Below, piece by piece: positions 45,464-57,010 of a stretch of 64,000 nt of DNA. Location: contig CM043793.1 of assembly GCA_023974075.1 (NCBI GenBank), positions 9,046,788 through 9,110,787 on the forward strand. The letters are read 5' to 3'. Made by a program: the position numbers and the translations under genes. The first letter of the stretch is position 1. The number at the start of each line of letters is the position of its first letter. The notes below the pieces were generated by a model that searched no databases, had not been told where the DNA came from, and saw only the letters and a program-made list of their open reading frames with translations. The DNA comes from Chaenocephalus aceratus. Its lineage: Eukaryota; Chordata; Actinopteri; Perciformes; Channichthyidae.

Positions 45464-45910
45464 AAGGGGCCCTATTGTGCTTTTTCTGGTTTTCCCTTTC
45501 CAGTAGTTTGTTATATAGGTTTTTGTGCATAAATGGTCTGCAAAGGCTCGAATCCCAAAGTACCCTTTAGAGAGAGTTTCTCTCCCACACACTCCCCCCC
45601 CCCCCCCCCTGCCTGAAACGCCTCGATAGGACTCCTTTGTTTAGTTTCCGTAACATAATGACGTACCGGCGCTTCTATTGGCTAGCGCTCCAATACATTG
45701 TACTTGATAGGCTAAAGGGTGGGACATCTTTAAGCTGTTGACCAATCACAAATCAGAGCAGACTGGCTCTGGTTTCAGACAGAGGGTGAAAAGAGGTGCT
45801 GCAGCACAGGCAGTATGAGAAAGATAAAGAGCTTTTTGAACATTAAAGCATGGAGACATGTCTTAGTAGAGGCACAAAATACAATATGAACCTGAAAATG
45901 AGCATAATAT
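45464..45910. mobile_element. GGGGCCC-type TTAA MITE, near full length
   Basis: Left end AAGGGGCCCTATTGTGC preceded by TTAA (45460-45463). The body has a C-run (45596-45609), GACCAATCACAAATCAG and TTTCAGACAGAGGGTGAAAA. The right side reaches CTGAAAATGAGCATAATA but lacks the last 10 or so bases and the right TTAA. It serves as the reference for the interrupted copy at 19044-21250. Confidence 0.8.
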
Positions 45911-47078
45911 TTCCTAATATTTAATAATATTTGAGATGTTACGTTAACTCTCCCTCAGACAAAAGAACCACAGCACTGCCTTGAGCTAAAATCTAACGTC
46001 AGTATGCTTACCCATTCCAAATGACAATACTAACATGCTAATGTTAAGCAGAGTATACCATTGTCGCTATATTTAGCTTTGTGTAAGCATACTAACACTA
46101 CCAACATTTCTTACAAAGGCCTTTAATCTCCATTTGTCATTATTTTTCTACAAGTATTCATTAGATTTTTCATTTTAATAATTATTTTTAAGATTAATTC
46201 ATTACTTTTCTGCATTCTTCTATTTGTATTTTTATTTGATTCTTGACAGTTTTATTGTTGTCATTTAGTGCAGCTTCATTTTTTTTATTTTTTTTATGTA
46301 AACCACTTGTGACGCAAAATTCTATGAAAGGTACTATATAAATACATAAAGTTGAGATTAAATCAGCATATAGTTGCCCGACTGGTTTTCTTTTGACTAC
46401 CTATGAAGGAAAGTCAGGAAAAGTGGCAGCAGCAAAGATTGAGAGTAAAGAGAGGGTGTCAGAGGCAGGTCTAATACCAGGAAGTGGCATTATCAGGGAG
46501 AGGAGGGCCTGAGAAGAAGGAAATGAAGTCCCTGTACTATGTGACACGCAGCCTGACACACAAGTATAAACACACGCAGTACACACAGGACAGCAAAAGC
46601 AGCAGATGGCCAGGGGATTATTCCCTCTCTAACCCCACCCCCCCCCTCTCTGCCCAGACAGGCTGCTGAAGCTTTACTTGTGTCCCGTCATTCCAGCACA
46701 GTTTCCCGGTGTGTTCACGGACATCATCTGTCCTTACCTACAGTCCTTAATAGTTGGTGGCCTACAACATGCTTTCAGTTAGCCCTTTAATCCAGCATTA
46801 TATAATATAAAATGACTATGATTTACATATTCCCAAATGTGACACAATTCTACATTCCTTGACATGACCAAAAGTCTACTTGCATTTCCTTTCTGCCATT
46901 TCTACACAGGAGCCTGACTTAACACTCTGCAACTTATTCAATAGCATTACTGTATGCATTTATTCTACTGCTAATTGCCATCTAGAAATAGCCGAGTGTG
47001 GGACTGACAGAGCTGTCAGGAGACTGTGTCCTCCTTCCATACTCGGCTTTTCATTCTGCAGCCTTTCACTCTCTCCAG
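45911..47078. other. No recognised feature
   Basis: Non-coding sequence. 46530-46600 contains short CA-rich stretches; a C-run lies near 46636-46645. Nothing supported. Confidence 0.5.
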
Positions 47079-47284
47079 AGGACTGGCAAACAACATGCAG
47101 GCACTGAGGGCCCTCCACACAACAAGGAATAAAGAAGAGTATCAAGGCTCTCAAGAAGCAAGGAGGCCACTCTTCTGGTTTCACGGCATTTCCCTCAATG
47201 AAATGGACAGTCTAGGTTCCTTTAATCACGGAGAGTACAACTGTCAAGTCTGGGATAAAAAAAGAAACTCTCATTTGTTACCAG
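47079..47284 (+). other. Candidate host exon, 206 nt, unknown product
   Basis: A pyrimidine tract ending CACTCTCTCCAG is followed by a frame that stays open through 47284, then GTGGGT as a possible donor. The frame includes MQALRALHTTRNKEEY and PLFWFHGISLNEMDSLGSFN. I recognise no domain. A second exon is not visible in the window, and 200 nt open by chance is not rare, so support is weak. Confidence 0.2.
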
Positions 47285-48439
47285 GTGGGTGAGAGCTCCT
47301 AAGAAAATATATAACTTAACTTCATATTATGTAAAATGGCAAGACAAAAAAAGAGTACTTATGGTGGTAAGGAATTATTGTTATGATATTGGATGACTAT
47401 TAAGGCTTTCACAAATGGCGTACACATATCGTTAATAAATAATAATCAGTAGTAAAAAGGCTAAATAGAACAATTAAAGCAGTCAAGTCACACACTGTAT
47501 TGCAGGTTTTAAAACTAGGAAAAGATCACCATAATATGATATTTAAAATCTAAGACGATTTCTAGTCACGATGTTGATAACATCTGGGTAGATTTCAGAC
47601 CATCCGACAAAGGTCCCATTGCCTTAACAAAGTAGTACAGTCAACCCAAATCCATGATCTTTACTTAAAAACTAACCAGGAGTCTGGATGCTCTACTTTG
47701 GAACCAAGTTGAACATTCTGAAAACGGGACAGACCTTTTCATCCAACCAATGTTTCGAAAGTTGGTTATTTCTCACCAAGAAGGTGGTCATATTTTCTTT
47801 GTGGGAAATATCACATGCATGGCATAAAAGGACCTGAGTGTTGCTAGGAGAATGAATGTGAGCACTGCTGTCAAAGAAGCCTAAGTACCTAAGTACATTT
47901 TTTTGAAGAATGTACAATTTTAGGAGATTTCTGAACAAATGATCTCCATTTGAAGTCTAACTTTATCTTGAACTAAAAGTCTGAATAGGTTTTGCCACAG
48001 GTGAACATGTGTCTGTTACAAATCAAAACCCAGAAGAAGCCACACACAATACTTTGATGTAGATATGGAAATGGTGATTAAGTGTAGTGTATTACCTAAC
48101 AGAGGGATGGAACACTGTAATGACGCACGGCTGAACAATAACAGACCAAGTTGAACAAAGGTGAATGGTTTGGCCTGGGTAAGCACTAACAGGAAGCCTA
48201 GTAGTGAATCAATAAATTACATTTTACGCTATTACAGAACTGAAAGAGAGACTAGCAAATACATGTATGCCACCTTTGGTATCCTCGAGCAGGGCTGATG
48301 CTGTATTTTATGTTTAATTGACACATTTGTAAGCAGATATCTTTTGTATTAATATCAAGAGTTGTAAAGTACCACGTTTCAGTTTTTTTTCAATGTTGGG
48401 CTGTTGAAAGTCCCGTTGACAACGTCCAATGTTCTCCAG
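47285..48439. other. No recognised feature
   Basis: AT-rich non-coding sequence; short ORFs only. Confidence 0.5.
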
Positions 48440-48444
48440 ATTGT

Positions 48445-48570
48445 GAGATATTTGGGGTTACGTTTGTTGCTAAAGGACGCTTCAAAATGTGGACAGAAAC
48501 AGCAGAGAATTGAATCACTAAAACAAACAATTGCTGAGCAGCCCGCTCTACATACTGAGCTACAGCTGCC
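48445..48570 (-). mobile_element. tRNA-derived SINE fragment
   Basis: On the minus strand it starts GGCAGCTGTAGCTCAGTATG, which contains an RNA polymerase III A-box-like TAGCTCAGTATG. A decayed B-box-like stretch (TTCAATTCTCTG) follows, then TGTCCACATTTTGAAGCGTC. This last piece matches the TCCACATGTCGAAGTGTCC body of a widespread teleost tRNA-derived SINE. It is too decayed to be a tRNA gene. Confidence 0.6.
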
Positions 48571-48599
48571 TTGATTTTCTTTTTCCCGGTATGACAATG

Positions 48600-51500
48600 A
48601 AATGCTGAAAAACACAAAAACATTTACCGATTTTAGGGAGGAGGAAGGAAGGCAGGCAGTCTTGGAATGGAAACCATATTTCCTCAAGACTAAAGTTACA
48701 CTGGAACGGCTCGTACATTCTTAAATGTAACTAAATACAACCTTACCACTCAAGAGTGTGTACACTTTTACTGATACAGGTGAACACACTATCAAAATGT
48801 GCAATATTTTTTATTCCACTTGGCTAAGCCCACTGGAACCCAGCTGTGCTTTACGCCCTCCGTCCCTCACCCCTATCTCATCATTCTATAATACGCGAGT
48901 AAGGTGGTGGCGGCCCGGCAGCCACACACCCGAGATGAGAAATGGTAAAAAACGATCATTGAGAAACAATACGCCGGTGGCTGAGAGTTAGAGACAGGCA
49001 GGCAATAGTTTGACGGTGTAAAGATCAATCAGCATGTCTGAAGGGCAATTAGCAATCAGGAGAGAAGCCAAAACGGTAAATAAACTGGTGGTGCAAATTT
49101 TCTTGAAATGCACTTTATCCGTCAGAATACATGTGCTTGTTGCCAGCAGCTACTTGTTTCTTTTCAGTTTCACTGGAACAGCTGCAGACCAAGTGACTCC
49201 CCCGAGGGCACCTGGGCAGCACTTGTGGCAGGAGGAAGCAATATCAAATTCAATTTTACCTCACTTCCACTAAGGAACCAATATCTCTCCTCTACAACAA
49301 GATCAAGTGCATTACATTAAAGTGCAAGTCCATTTGTATTTTCTATGAGTTGTTTAACTAGCTGAGGAATAATAAGGCACATACATTTATTTAGCCAATA
49401 TTGGATAAAAAAAGAAACATGTTCACCAACTTCACTAAACATCGGTAGCTTTTAATTATTTTTAAAAAACATGCTGCAAATAAAAAAAAACTGCAAGAAG
49501 CTCAATACACAATGGAAACCGGGACACTAAAAAGTGATGCACGGCACACAGCTGGGACCGGTGCGCTTATAAAAGGTGGCCAACTGTCACTGGAAACTAA
49601 ACTATACATTTTAACAATGTGATCATGATTCCTTCAGATATTATTGCGGAACTGCTGTAAGCTTGCTAGCTAATGTAGCTAACCTAGTCATTTCAAATAT
49701 AACAGTGCACCATGCTCACCCTGCATTTCATCAAGTTGGTGAAGATGTTTTTTTGGCTCATGTTTTTTTATCTTCATCGTTTTTGAAAGTCCAGTGCGTT
49801 TCTCCTAATGGAAATGTTAAGGGGGCCGTTGTAGTGTGTGCACCTGTCAGCCTCCATTATAAAAAGCTCCTGACAGGATGGTTCAGTTTTTTTCCCAGCC
49901 TGTCGTATTTTAAGAGTTAAAAAAAAAAAGTACCAGTGTAACAACTTAAGTTAAAATGGTTGACTGCAGTCCAGCATATTTAAAGGGTCCAATGCAACAT
50001 ATGTGAACCAAAACTAAGACTTCAGGATATTAAACTGACAATTTGAAAGTACAAGGCTTATCTTGTGAATCCAGTTTAAAGCCCCTTTACCCAAAATACA
50101 TTTCCATTTATTATCTTGCCATATTTTCCTGTTGAGTAAGTTATGTTCAGATTGTTCTTTACATTCCCTGATCTATTCAGAAGTCTATCCTGACTGCACC
50201 GATTTAAAAATGCTAATATTAAACCTGTTAAATATTAATGAATCGAGGGCAGGGGACAGCTGAAAACCCATTTCCAACATTGGTTAAGATCTGACAAATA
50301 TTGTCGAAGTAGAAGATAAAGGGTTTTATGCATGTTGCTTGATGACTTTGTATTTTTATATTTAATATTGTGCCTAGGGGCCCTTGAGCAAGAGAGGGCC
50401 CTCAGTGACGATTTATTACAAAAACTATTGCTTACACTCACAATCACTCTCACACACATACTCTCACACACACACACACTCATCCTCTCACACGCACTCT
50501 CTCCCTCTCACATACACACAATATCTTCTACCACATACTGATCACTTAGTTGAGCAACCACATACTTTCATTATATGTTTTACTTTTGTAACTCTCGATG
50601 TTGGTAACAAAAATAACTCCTTCTGTACTTGTACAGCCAGCCAGTCATATTTTGGCATTTTAAGTAGGGTGCTGCTCTGAGGTTTTGAGTTATATTACCT
50701 AGGTCTTCTTCTTGAGATCGTATCCATTGTATCCTTGTCTTGTGATGTTTGACTGAAAGGGCAAAAGGCTAGACCTACTTTGGTTGAACCATGTAGCTGC
50801 GTCCCTGCTTTTGACAAAGAGGTGTGCGATTGACTTGCCAGATTGAATGAAAAATTTAAATATTGGTCATTTTGGGTAGGCGTGATACGATACGATAATA
50901 CTGTATTTGTCAGATCAAGTCTGAAATTTGACTTGCGTCACAGCAGCTCCATGTCCAACATCAACAGACAAGTATCCAGACACAATACATGAAACACAAA
51001 CAACAAACATTTAACATAACGGCACAGTGTTGTTACGTGTTGGTACGTGGGTTGGGGGGCCCTGAGCTCTCGGTGCACAGGGGCCCCTGGAGGTACTAAT
51101 ACGGTCGTGATGGTACTATAGGTATTTTCTGGTTTAAAAATATATTTATGTTGAAAATAAACCCTTTAGATTTGATCATTTAAAAGTTACCAGGATATGA
51201 CCTGAGTAGGACATTTTAAGTAAACCTTTTCTTAATTACCAAAAAGTAGGGCTGCAATGAAGGGCTTTTATATAATGCTGATCAATGGTCAATAACATTC
51301 CAGAATATAGCAAAAAGTTTCTCAAAGTTCAATATAATATCTTTAAAGATTTTTAGAATGGAAACTTACATATTTGAGGCTAAAATTAGAATATTTTGAA
51401 ATGTGTGTGAAAAATAAATAACAGGCTATTGAAGAAACTATAGTGTAAGAAATTACTGTTATCCCATCAAGGAAATTAAACACACCTAAAAAGGGCCAAT

Positions 51501-51820
51501 TCAAAAGGGTTGCTGCCCTCATGTTGCTGGATGTCTAAAGAGAAATAAGTGTTATGGATCTCTACCGATTCACATTATCACCAACATGTTAGTGGTGGAA
51601 TGAGGCAGGTGAAACTCTCAACATTGTGGTAGGCCAATATACAATTTGCTTTGATATTTGTTCAAAATTATTAATTGAACTGCTTTTCCCCTCCATCAAA
51701 TCATTAAATGCAAGCACAACAAGCTCATACTTTGTTGCCGGAGCATTTCTATTTTGAATTAATAATACAAAAAAGGAAGGAATAAAAAGGAGAACATGCA
51801 GCTATAAAGTGAGACCTTAC
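48600..51820. other. No gene; AT-rich with one CA/CT-rich patch
   Basis: 50433-50521 is low-complexity CACACA/CTCTCA sequence. 50370-50400 and 51055-51090 hold GGGGCCC-rich stretches that could be repeat debris. No exon, ORF or transposon end is supported. Confidence 0.5.
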
Positions 51821-51926
51821 CTCGGACACACAGCAGGGACATCGCAGCGGGATTTTGTGCAACAGTTCCTCCAAAGCCGATGAGCCTTCAGTGAGTTTGC
51901 AGCCCAGTTGCCTGTTGCACAGCAGT
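51821..51926 (-). other. Candidate first or internal exon, Cys-rich frame
   Basis: On the minus strand an open frame reads LLCNRQLGCKLTEGSSAL then EELLHKIPLRCPCCVSE. It stops exactly at a strong donor, GAG followed by GTAAGG (51820-51815). A different frame would give a start codon, MSLLCVR, reaching the same donor. The stop just upstream of LLCNR and the lack of an acceptor leave the exon undefined. It lies 0.9 kb downstream of the repeat-protein gene, on the same strand. Confidence 0.2.
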
Positions 51927-52502
51927 CATGAAGACTACTCTTAAAAAACCTTTTCTTTCTTGCAACGTGTCATTCTTATTTTTTTTACAAATGTGAGGAC
52001 AAGGTGGAAAATCCAGAGGGTCCTGGTGGTTTCAGGGATGGCTGTCACTGGGAAACACCGACTAACTACCTACCGGCTGAAAAATCTGGTAGAGCGGGGC
52101 GGCTCTTATGCTGCATTCAAGTGCTGCAGTAAAGATAGGAATTTGGAAGAACGCGCAAAACACAGACCTGTACATGGTTAATGTTCGCCTAAAGTGTTGA
52201 TGTAAATGAAAATAGTTCAAATCAACCGTGTGAGGCCAGAGAAAACATTTACTGAAATCTTATACATTGTCACACACCAAGTTTCTCATGACTTGGACAT
52301 GTAGCCTCTAGTCTAAAAATATTCATTATGTATTCCCACCTTGTTCTTCAAAAATACAGGAAGTGGGTGTGAATTATACAGGATGTCATGTATTAAACAA
52401 ATGTTAGCGTTTTATAAACCCAATATTTAATGTCAATGACATTTCTGCCTTTAGAGAGCAAAAAAGACAACACACTTTTGATTTCCATCAGTGTAAAATG
52501 CA

Positions 52503-52508
52503 TTTATT
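52503..52508 (-). promoter_or_regulatory. Polyadenylation signal AATAAA
   Basis: AATAAA on the minus strand, about 195 nt after the stop codon of the repeat-protein gene. It is the first such signal in the 3' direction. Confidence 0.5.
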
Positions 52509-52701
52509 TCTTTAAAGATTGTGCATGCGAGAGTTAGTTTATCAAGGCCAGTCAGTTGAAACACTTCCAAGAAATCTGAAATAGCAAGGGTCAGGAAATT
52601 AGTGGCCTTAACCATAAATATGTGGCTGTTGGCGTCAAAGATGGTATAAGCTTGTTTTTCTGTTAAAAGGAATGTACCTTCAGTTTCAGCCAAAAACACC
52701 T

Positions 52702-55700
52702 TTAGTTTCCAAGTGGAGATGGGTCCCATTCTAAAAGTAAAAAACGCAAAAACATGAGAACCAAGCATCAACTCAGAAACTGCATTTGCACCTTGCGATT
52801 TTTTACTGAGATGGAAACTCACCCTGTTCAACCTCTCTTGGTGCAGCTTCAGTCTTGGCTCTCAACTTCCTGCCAAGACTGAAGCTGCCACTGGGTTGGT
52901 AGCTGGCTGGCTGGGGCACAGGCTGCTGGGCCTGGGGCCTGGGCTCGGCCTGGTAGCCGGCTGGCTGGGCTTGGCCTAGTAGCCCGGCTGAGGACGGAGC
53001 TTGGCCTGGTACACTGGCTGCTGGGCCTGGGGACGGAGCTGCAGTGAGTTGCTGGGCTGGGAAGCCAGGATGCTGGGCCTGGGGACGGGACGGGAAGCCG
53101 GGCTGCTGGGACTGAGTACGGGGCTGCGGTGAGTTGCTTGGCTGCTGGTACTGAGGACGGGACGGGAAGCCGGGCTGCTGGGACTGAGGATGGGGCTGCG
53201 GTGAGTTGCTGGGCTGCTGGTACTGAGGACGGGACGGGAAGCCGGGCTGCTGGGCCTGAGTACGGGGCTGCGGTGAGTTGCTGGGCTGCTGGTACTGAGG
53301 ATGGGACGGGAAGCCGGGCTGCTGGGACTGAGGACGGGGCTGCGGTGAGTTGCTGGGCTGCTGGTACTGAGGACGGGACGGGAAGCCGGGCTGCTGGGAC
53401 TGAGGACGGGGCTGCGGTGAGTTGCTGGGCTGCTGGTACTGAGGATGGGACGGGAAGCCGGGCTGCTGGGACTGAGGACGGGGCTGCGGTGAGTTGCTGG
53501 GCTGCTGGTACTGAGGATGGGACGGGAAGCCGGGCTGCTGGGACTGAGGACGGGGCTGCGGTGAGTTGCTGGGCTGCTGGGACTGAGGACGGGGCTGGTA
53601 GGCGGGCTGCTGGGACTCAGGACGGGGCTGGTAGGCTGGCTGCTGGGACTCAGGACGGGGCCGGTAGGCGGGCTGCTGGGACTGAGTACGGGGCTGCGGT
53701 GAGTTGCTTGGCTGCTGGTACTGAGGACGGGACGGGAAGCCGGGCTGCTGGGACTGAGTACGGGGCTGCGGTGAGTTGCTGGGCTGCTGGGACTGAGGAC
53801 GGGACGGGAAGGCAGGCTGCTGGGCCTGAGGACGGGACGGGAAGGCAGGCTGCTGGGCCTGAGGACGGGGCTGGTAGGCGGGCTGCTGGGCCTGAGGACG
53901 GGGCTGGTAGGCGGGCTGCTGGGCCTGAGGACGGGGCTGGTAGGCGGGCTGCTGGGCCTGAGGACGGGGCAGGAAGCCGGAATGGTGGGACTGAGTACGG
54001 GGCTGCGGTGAGTTGCTGGGCTGCTGGGACTGAGGACGGGACGGGAAGCTGGGCTGCTGGGACTGAGTACGGGGCTGCGGTGAGTTGCTGGGCTGCTGGG
54101 ACTGAGTACGGGGCTGTGGTGAGTTGCTGGGCTGCTGGGACTGAGTACGGGGCTGCGGTGAGTTGCTGGGCTGCTGGGACTGAGTACGGGGCTGTGGTGA
54201 GTTGCTGGGCTGCTTGAACTGAGGACGGGGCAGGAAGCCGGAATGCTGGGACTGAGTACGGGGCTGCGGTGAGTTGCTGGGCTGCTGGTACTGAGGACGG
54301 GACGGGAAGCCGGGCTGCTGGTACTGAGTACGGGGCTGCGGTGAGTTGCTGGGCAGCTGGAACTGAGGACGGGACGGGTAGGCGGGCTGCTGGGCCTGAG
54401 GACGGGGCTTGAAGGCGGGCTGCTGGGACTGAGGTTGGGGCTGGTAGTCGGGCTGCTGGGACTGAGGACGGGACAGGAAGCCGGAATGCTGGGACTGAGT
54501 ACGGGGCTGCGGTGAGTTGCTGGGCTGCTGGGACTGAGTACGGGGCTGTGGTGAGTTGCTGGGCTGCTGGGACTGAGTACGGGGCTGTGGTGAGTTGCTG
54601 GGCTGCTGGGACTGAGTACGGGGCTGTGGTGAGTTGCTGGGCTGCTGGGACTGAGGACGGGACGGGAAGCTGGGCTGCTGGGACTGAGTACGGGGCTGTG
54701 GTGAGTTGCTGGGCTGCTGGACTGAGGACGGGATGGGTAGGCGGGCTGCTGGGCCTGAGGACGGGGCTTGAAGGCGGGCTGCTGGGACTGAGGTTGGGGC
54801 TGGTAGTCGGGCTGCTGGGACTGAGGACGGGGCTGCGGTGAGTTGCTGGGCTGCTGGGACTGAGTACGGGGCTGTGGTGAGTTGCTGGGCTGCTGGGACT
54901 GAGTACGGGGCTGTGGTGAGTTGCTGGGCTGCTGGGACTGAGTACGGGGCTGTGGTGAGTTGCTGGGCTGCTGGGACTGAGTACGGGGCTGTGGTGAGTT
55001 GCTGGGCTGCTGGGACTGAGGACGGGACGGGAAGCTGGGCTGCTGGGACTGAGTACGGGGCTGTGGTGAGTTGCTGGGCTGCTGGGACTGAGGACGGGAT
55101 GGGTAGGCGGGCTGCTGGGCCTGAGGACGGGGCTTGAAGGCGGGCTGCTGGGACTGAGGTTGGGGCTGGTAGTCGGGCTGCTGGGACTGAGGACGGGGCT
55201 GCGGTGAGTTGCTGGGCTGCTGGGACTGAGTACGGGGCTGTGGTGAGTTGCTGGGCTGCTGGGACTGAGTACGGGGCTGTGGTGAGTTGCTGGGCTGCTG
55301 GGACTGAGGACGGGATGGGAAGCTGGGCTGCTGGGACTGAGTACGGGGCTGTGGTGAGTTTGCTGGGCTGCTGGGACTGAGTACGGGGCTGTGGTGAGTT
55401 GCTGGGCTGCTGGAACTGAGGACGGGGCTGTGGTGAGTTGCTGGGCTGATGGGACTGAGTACGGGGCTGTGGTGAGTTGCTGGGCTGCTGGGACTGAGGA
55501 CGGGGCTGTGGTGAGTTGCTGGGCTGCTGGGACTGAGTACGGGGCTGTGGTGAGTTGCTGGGCTGCTGGGACTGAGGACGGGACGGGAAGCTGGGCTGCT
55601 GGGACTGAGTACGGGGCTGTGGTGAGTTGCTGGGCTGCAGGGACTGAGGACGGGACGGGTAGCTGGGCTGCTGGGACTGAGTACGGGGCTGTGGTGAGTT

Positions 55701-56861
55701 GCTGGGCTGCTGGGACTGAGTACGGGGCTGTGGTGAGTTGCTGGGCTGCTGGGACTGAGGACGGGACGGGAAGCCGGGCTGCTCGGCTTGAGGACGGGGC
55801 TTGTAGGCGGGCTGCTGGGACTGAGGTTGGGGCTGGTAGTCGGGCTGCTGGGACTGAGGTTGGGGCTGGTAGTCGGGCTGCTGGGACTGAGGTTGGGGCT
55901 GGTAGTCGGGCTGCTGGGACTGAGGACGGGGCAGGAAGCCGGAATGCTGAGACTGAGTACGGGGCTGCGGTGAGTTGCTGGGTTGCTGGGACTGAGGACG
56001 GGACGGGAAGCTGGGCTGCTGGACTGAGGACGGGGCTGTGGTGAGTTGCTGGCTGCTGGGACTGAGGACGGGGCTGTGGTGAGTTGCTGGGCTGCTGGGA
56101 CTGAGGATGGGACGGGAAGCTGGGCTGCTGGGACTGAGTACGGGGCTGTGGTGAGTTGCTGGGCTGCTGGGACTGAGGACGGGGCTGTGGTGAGTTGCTG
56201 GGCTGCTGGGACTGAGGATGGGACGGGAAGCTGGGCTGCTGGGACTGAGTACGGGGCTGTGGTGAGTTGCTGGGCTGCTGGGACTGAGGACGGGGCTGTG
56301 GTGAGTTGCTGGGCTGCTGGGACTGAGGACGGGACGGAAAGCCGGGCTGCTCGGCTTGAGGACGGGGCTTGTAGGCGGGCTGCTGGGCCTGAGGACGTGG
56401 CAGGTAGGCGGCCTGCTGGGCCTGAGGACGGGGCGGGTAGCCGGGCTGCTGGGACTGGATCCCCAAAATGGGGCCGGGCCATGCTGGCTGTGGACGAGCT
56501 TCTGCGTAAATAGCCATGATAGGGAACTGTCGAGAAAGGATTACAAAGGTCAACCTAACTAGCCCATCTTAAGAACCTAAGATCAATTTCTGTTTTATCA
56601 TGAAGTCAATGAATCATATGTTTTGAGCAGATCTGTAGATTTGTAAACTTGGTTATAAAAAGACGATACTTTTGAACTTTGCATTATGAGTGTTATTTTA
56701 ACCTTTTGTCTTAAATGGAATACTTGCCTGAAGCTCTCCAATAACTAGCAGCCATAGCAGAACCACACTAAAAAATAAAGAAATATTAAAACGAGTAATT
56801 TTAGTGTATAATGTTGAAAGCAGAAGAGGCCACGTCAAAGTTACCGAAGAACAAGCACCAT
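52702..56861 (-). CDS. Secreted Pro/Gln/Ser-rich tandem-repeat protein (four exons)
   Basis: Exons: 56861-56845, 56767-56728, 56526-52823 and 52730-52702. Exons 1-2 encode the signal peptide MVLVLRVVLLWLLVIGELQ. Intron 1 is GT-AG (GTAACT...TTTTTTAG, phase 2). Intron 2 starts with GC (CAG, then GCAAGT) and ends CTCGACAG (phase 0). Intron 3 starts GTGAGT and ends CTTTTAG (phase 1). Exon 3 opens FPIMAIYAEARPQPAWPGP, runs through the repeats (units such as SNSPQPRTQSQQP, GFPSRPQYQQP, AYKPRPQAQQP, DYQPQPQSQQP) and closes with SYQPSGSFSLGRKLRAKTE. The last exon ends EWDPSPLGN, stop at 52704-52702. Single-base indels near 56052, 56021, 55361 and 54720 break the frame. Allowing for them gives 1264 codons including the stop, a multiple of three. 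Secreted; role unknown. Repeats recall egg-envelope and mineralising matrix proteins, but there is no ZP domain and the intron phases do not fit SCPP genes. Confidence 0.6.
53030..56460 (-). repeat. Coding minisatellite, 33- and 39-bp units
   Basis: Roughly 95 units by length, mostly alternating 39 bp (13 residues, PSNSPQPRTQSQQ type) and 33 bp (11 residues, GFPSRPQYQQP type), often as 72-bp pairs. Higher-order blocks recur: the run with AYKPRPQ/DYQPQPQ units appears at about 54380-54460, 54720-54830, 55100-55190 and 55790-55930. The array has no stop in any of several frames, which creates long false ORFs on both strands. Confidence 0.95.
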
Positions 56862-57010
56862 GGTTTTATCCAGATAAAATATCAAAACACAAACTGAAGT
56901 GCCTCAACACAAAAAGTTTGACGTTCTTACACAGTGGTACTCTGGTAGGAAGCTTGCAATTGTTTTAACCTGTTCTAAGAGCCAATCCCAGCACTTCCTG
57001 ACATTTTGAT
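56862..57010 (-). promoter_or_regulatory. Putative upstream region of the repeat-protein gene
   Basis: An inverted CCAAT box (ATTGG on the minus strand, near 56990) lies about 130 bp upstream of the ATG. I see no clear TATA box or transcription start. The ATG context (AAACCATGG) fits a Kozak site. Confidence 0.25.

Noticed and set aside
48445..48570. A tRNA gene on the minus strand
   Set aside because: Only the A box is good; no cloverleaf can be drawn, and the following body matches a SINE.
52451..52831. 126-residue minus-strand ORF as a separate gene
   Set aside because: It overlaps intron 3 and the 3' UTR of the repeat-protein gene and crosses a good donor and acceptor; the spliced frame stops at 52702.
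53129..56513. Plus-strand Ala-Gly-Thr-Glu-Asp ORFs in the minisatellite
   Set aside because: Antisense of the Pro/Gln exon; they have no start context, signal peptide or splice sites of their own.
52702..56861. Naming the repeat gene a choriogenin, SCPP or salivary proline-rich protein
   Set aside because: No ZP or trefoil domain follows, introns of phases 2, 0 and 1 do not fit SCPP genes, and low-complexity similarity is not evidence of descent.
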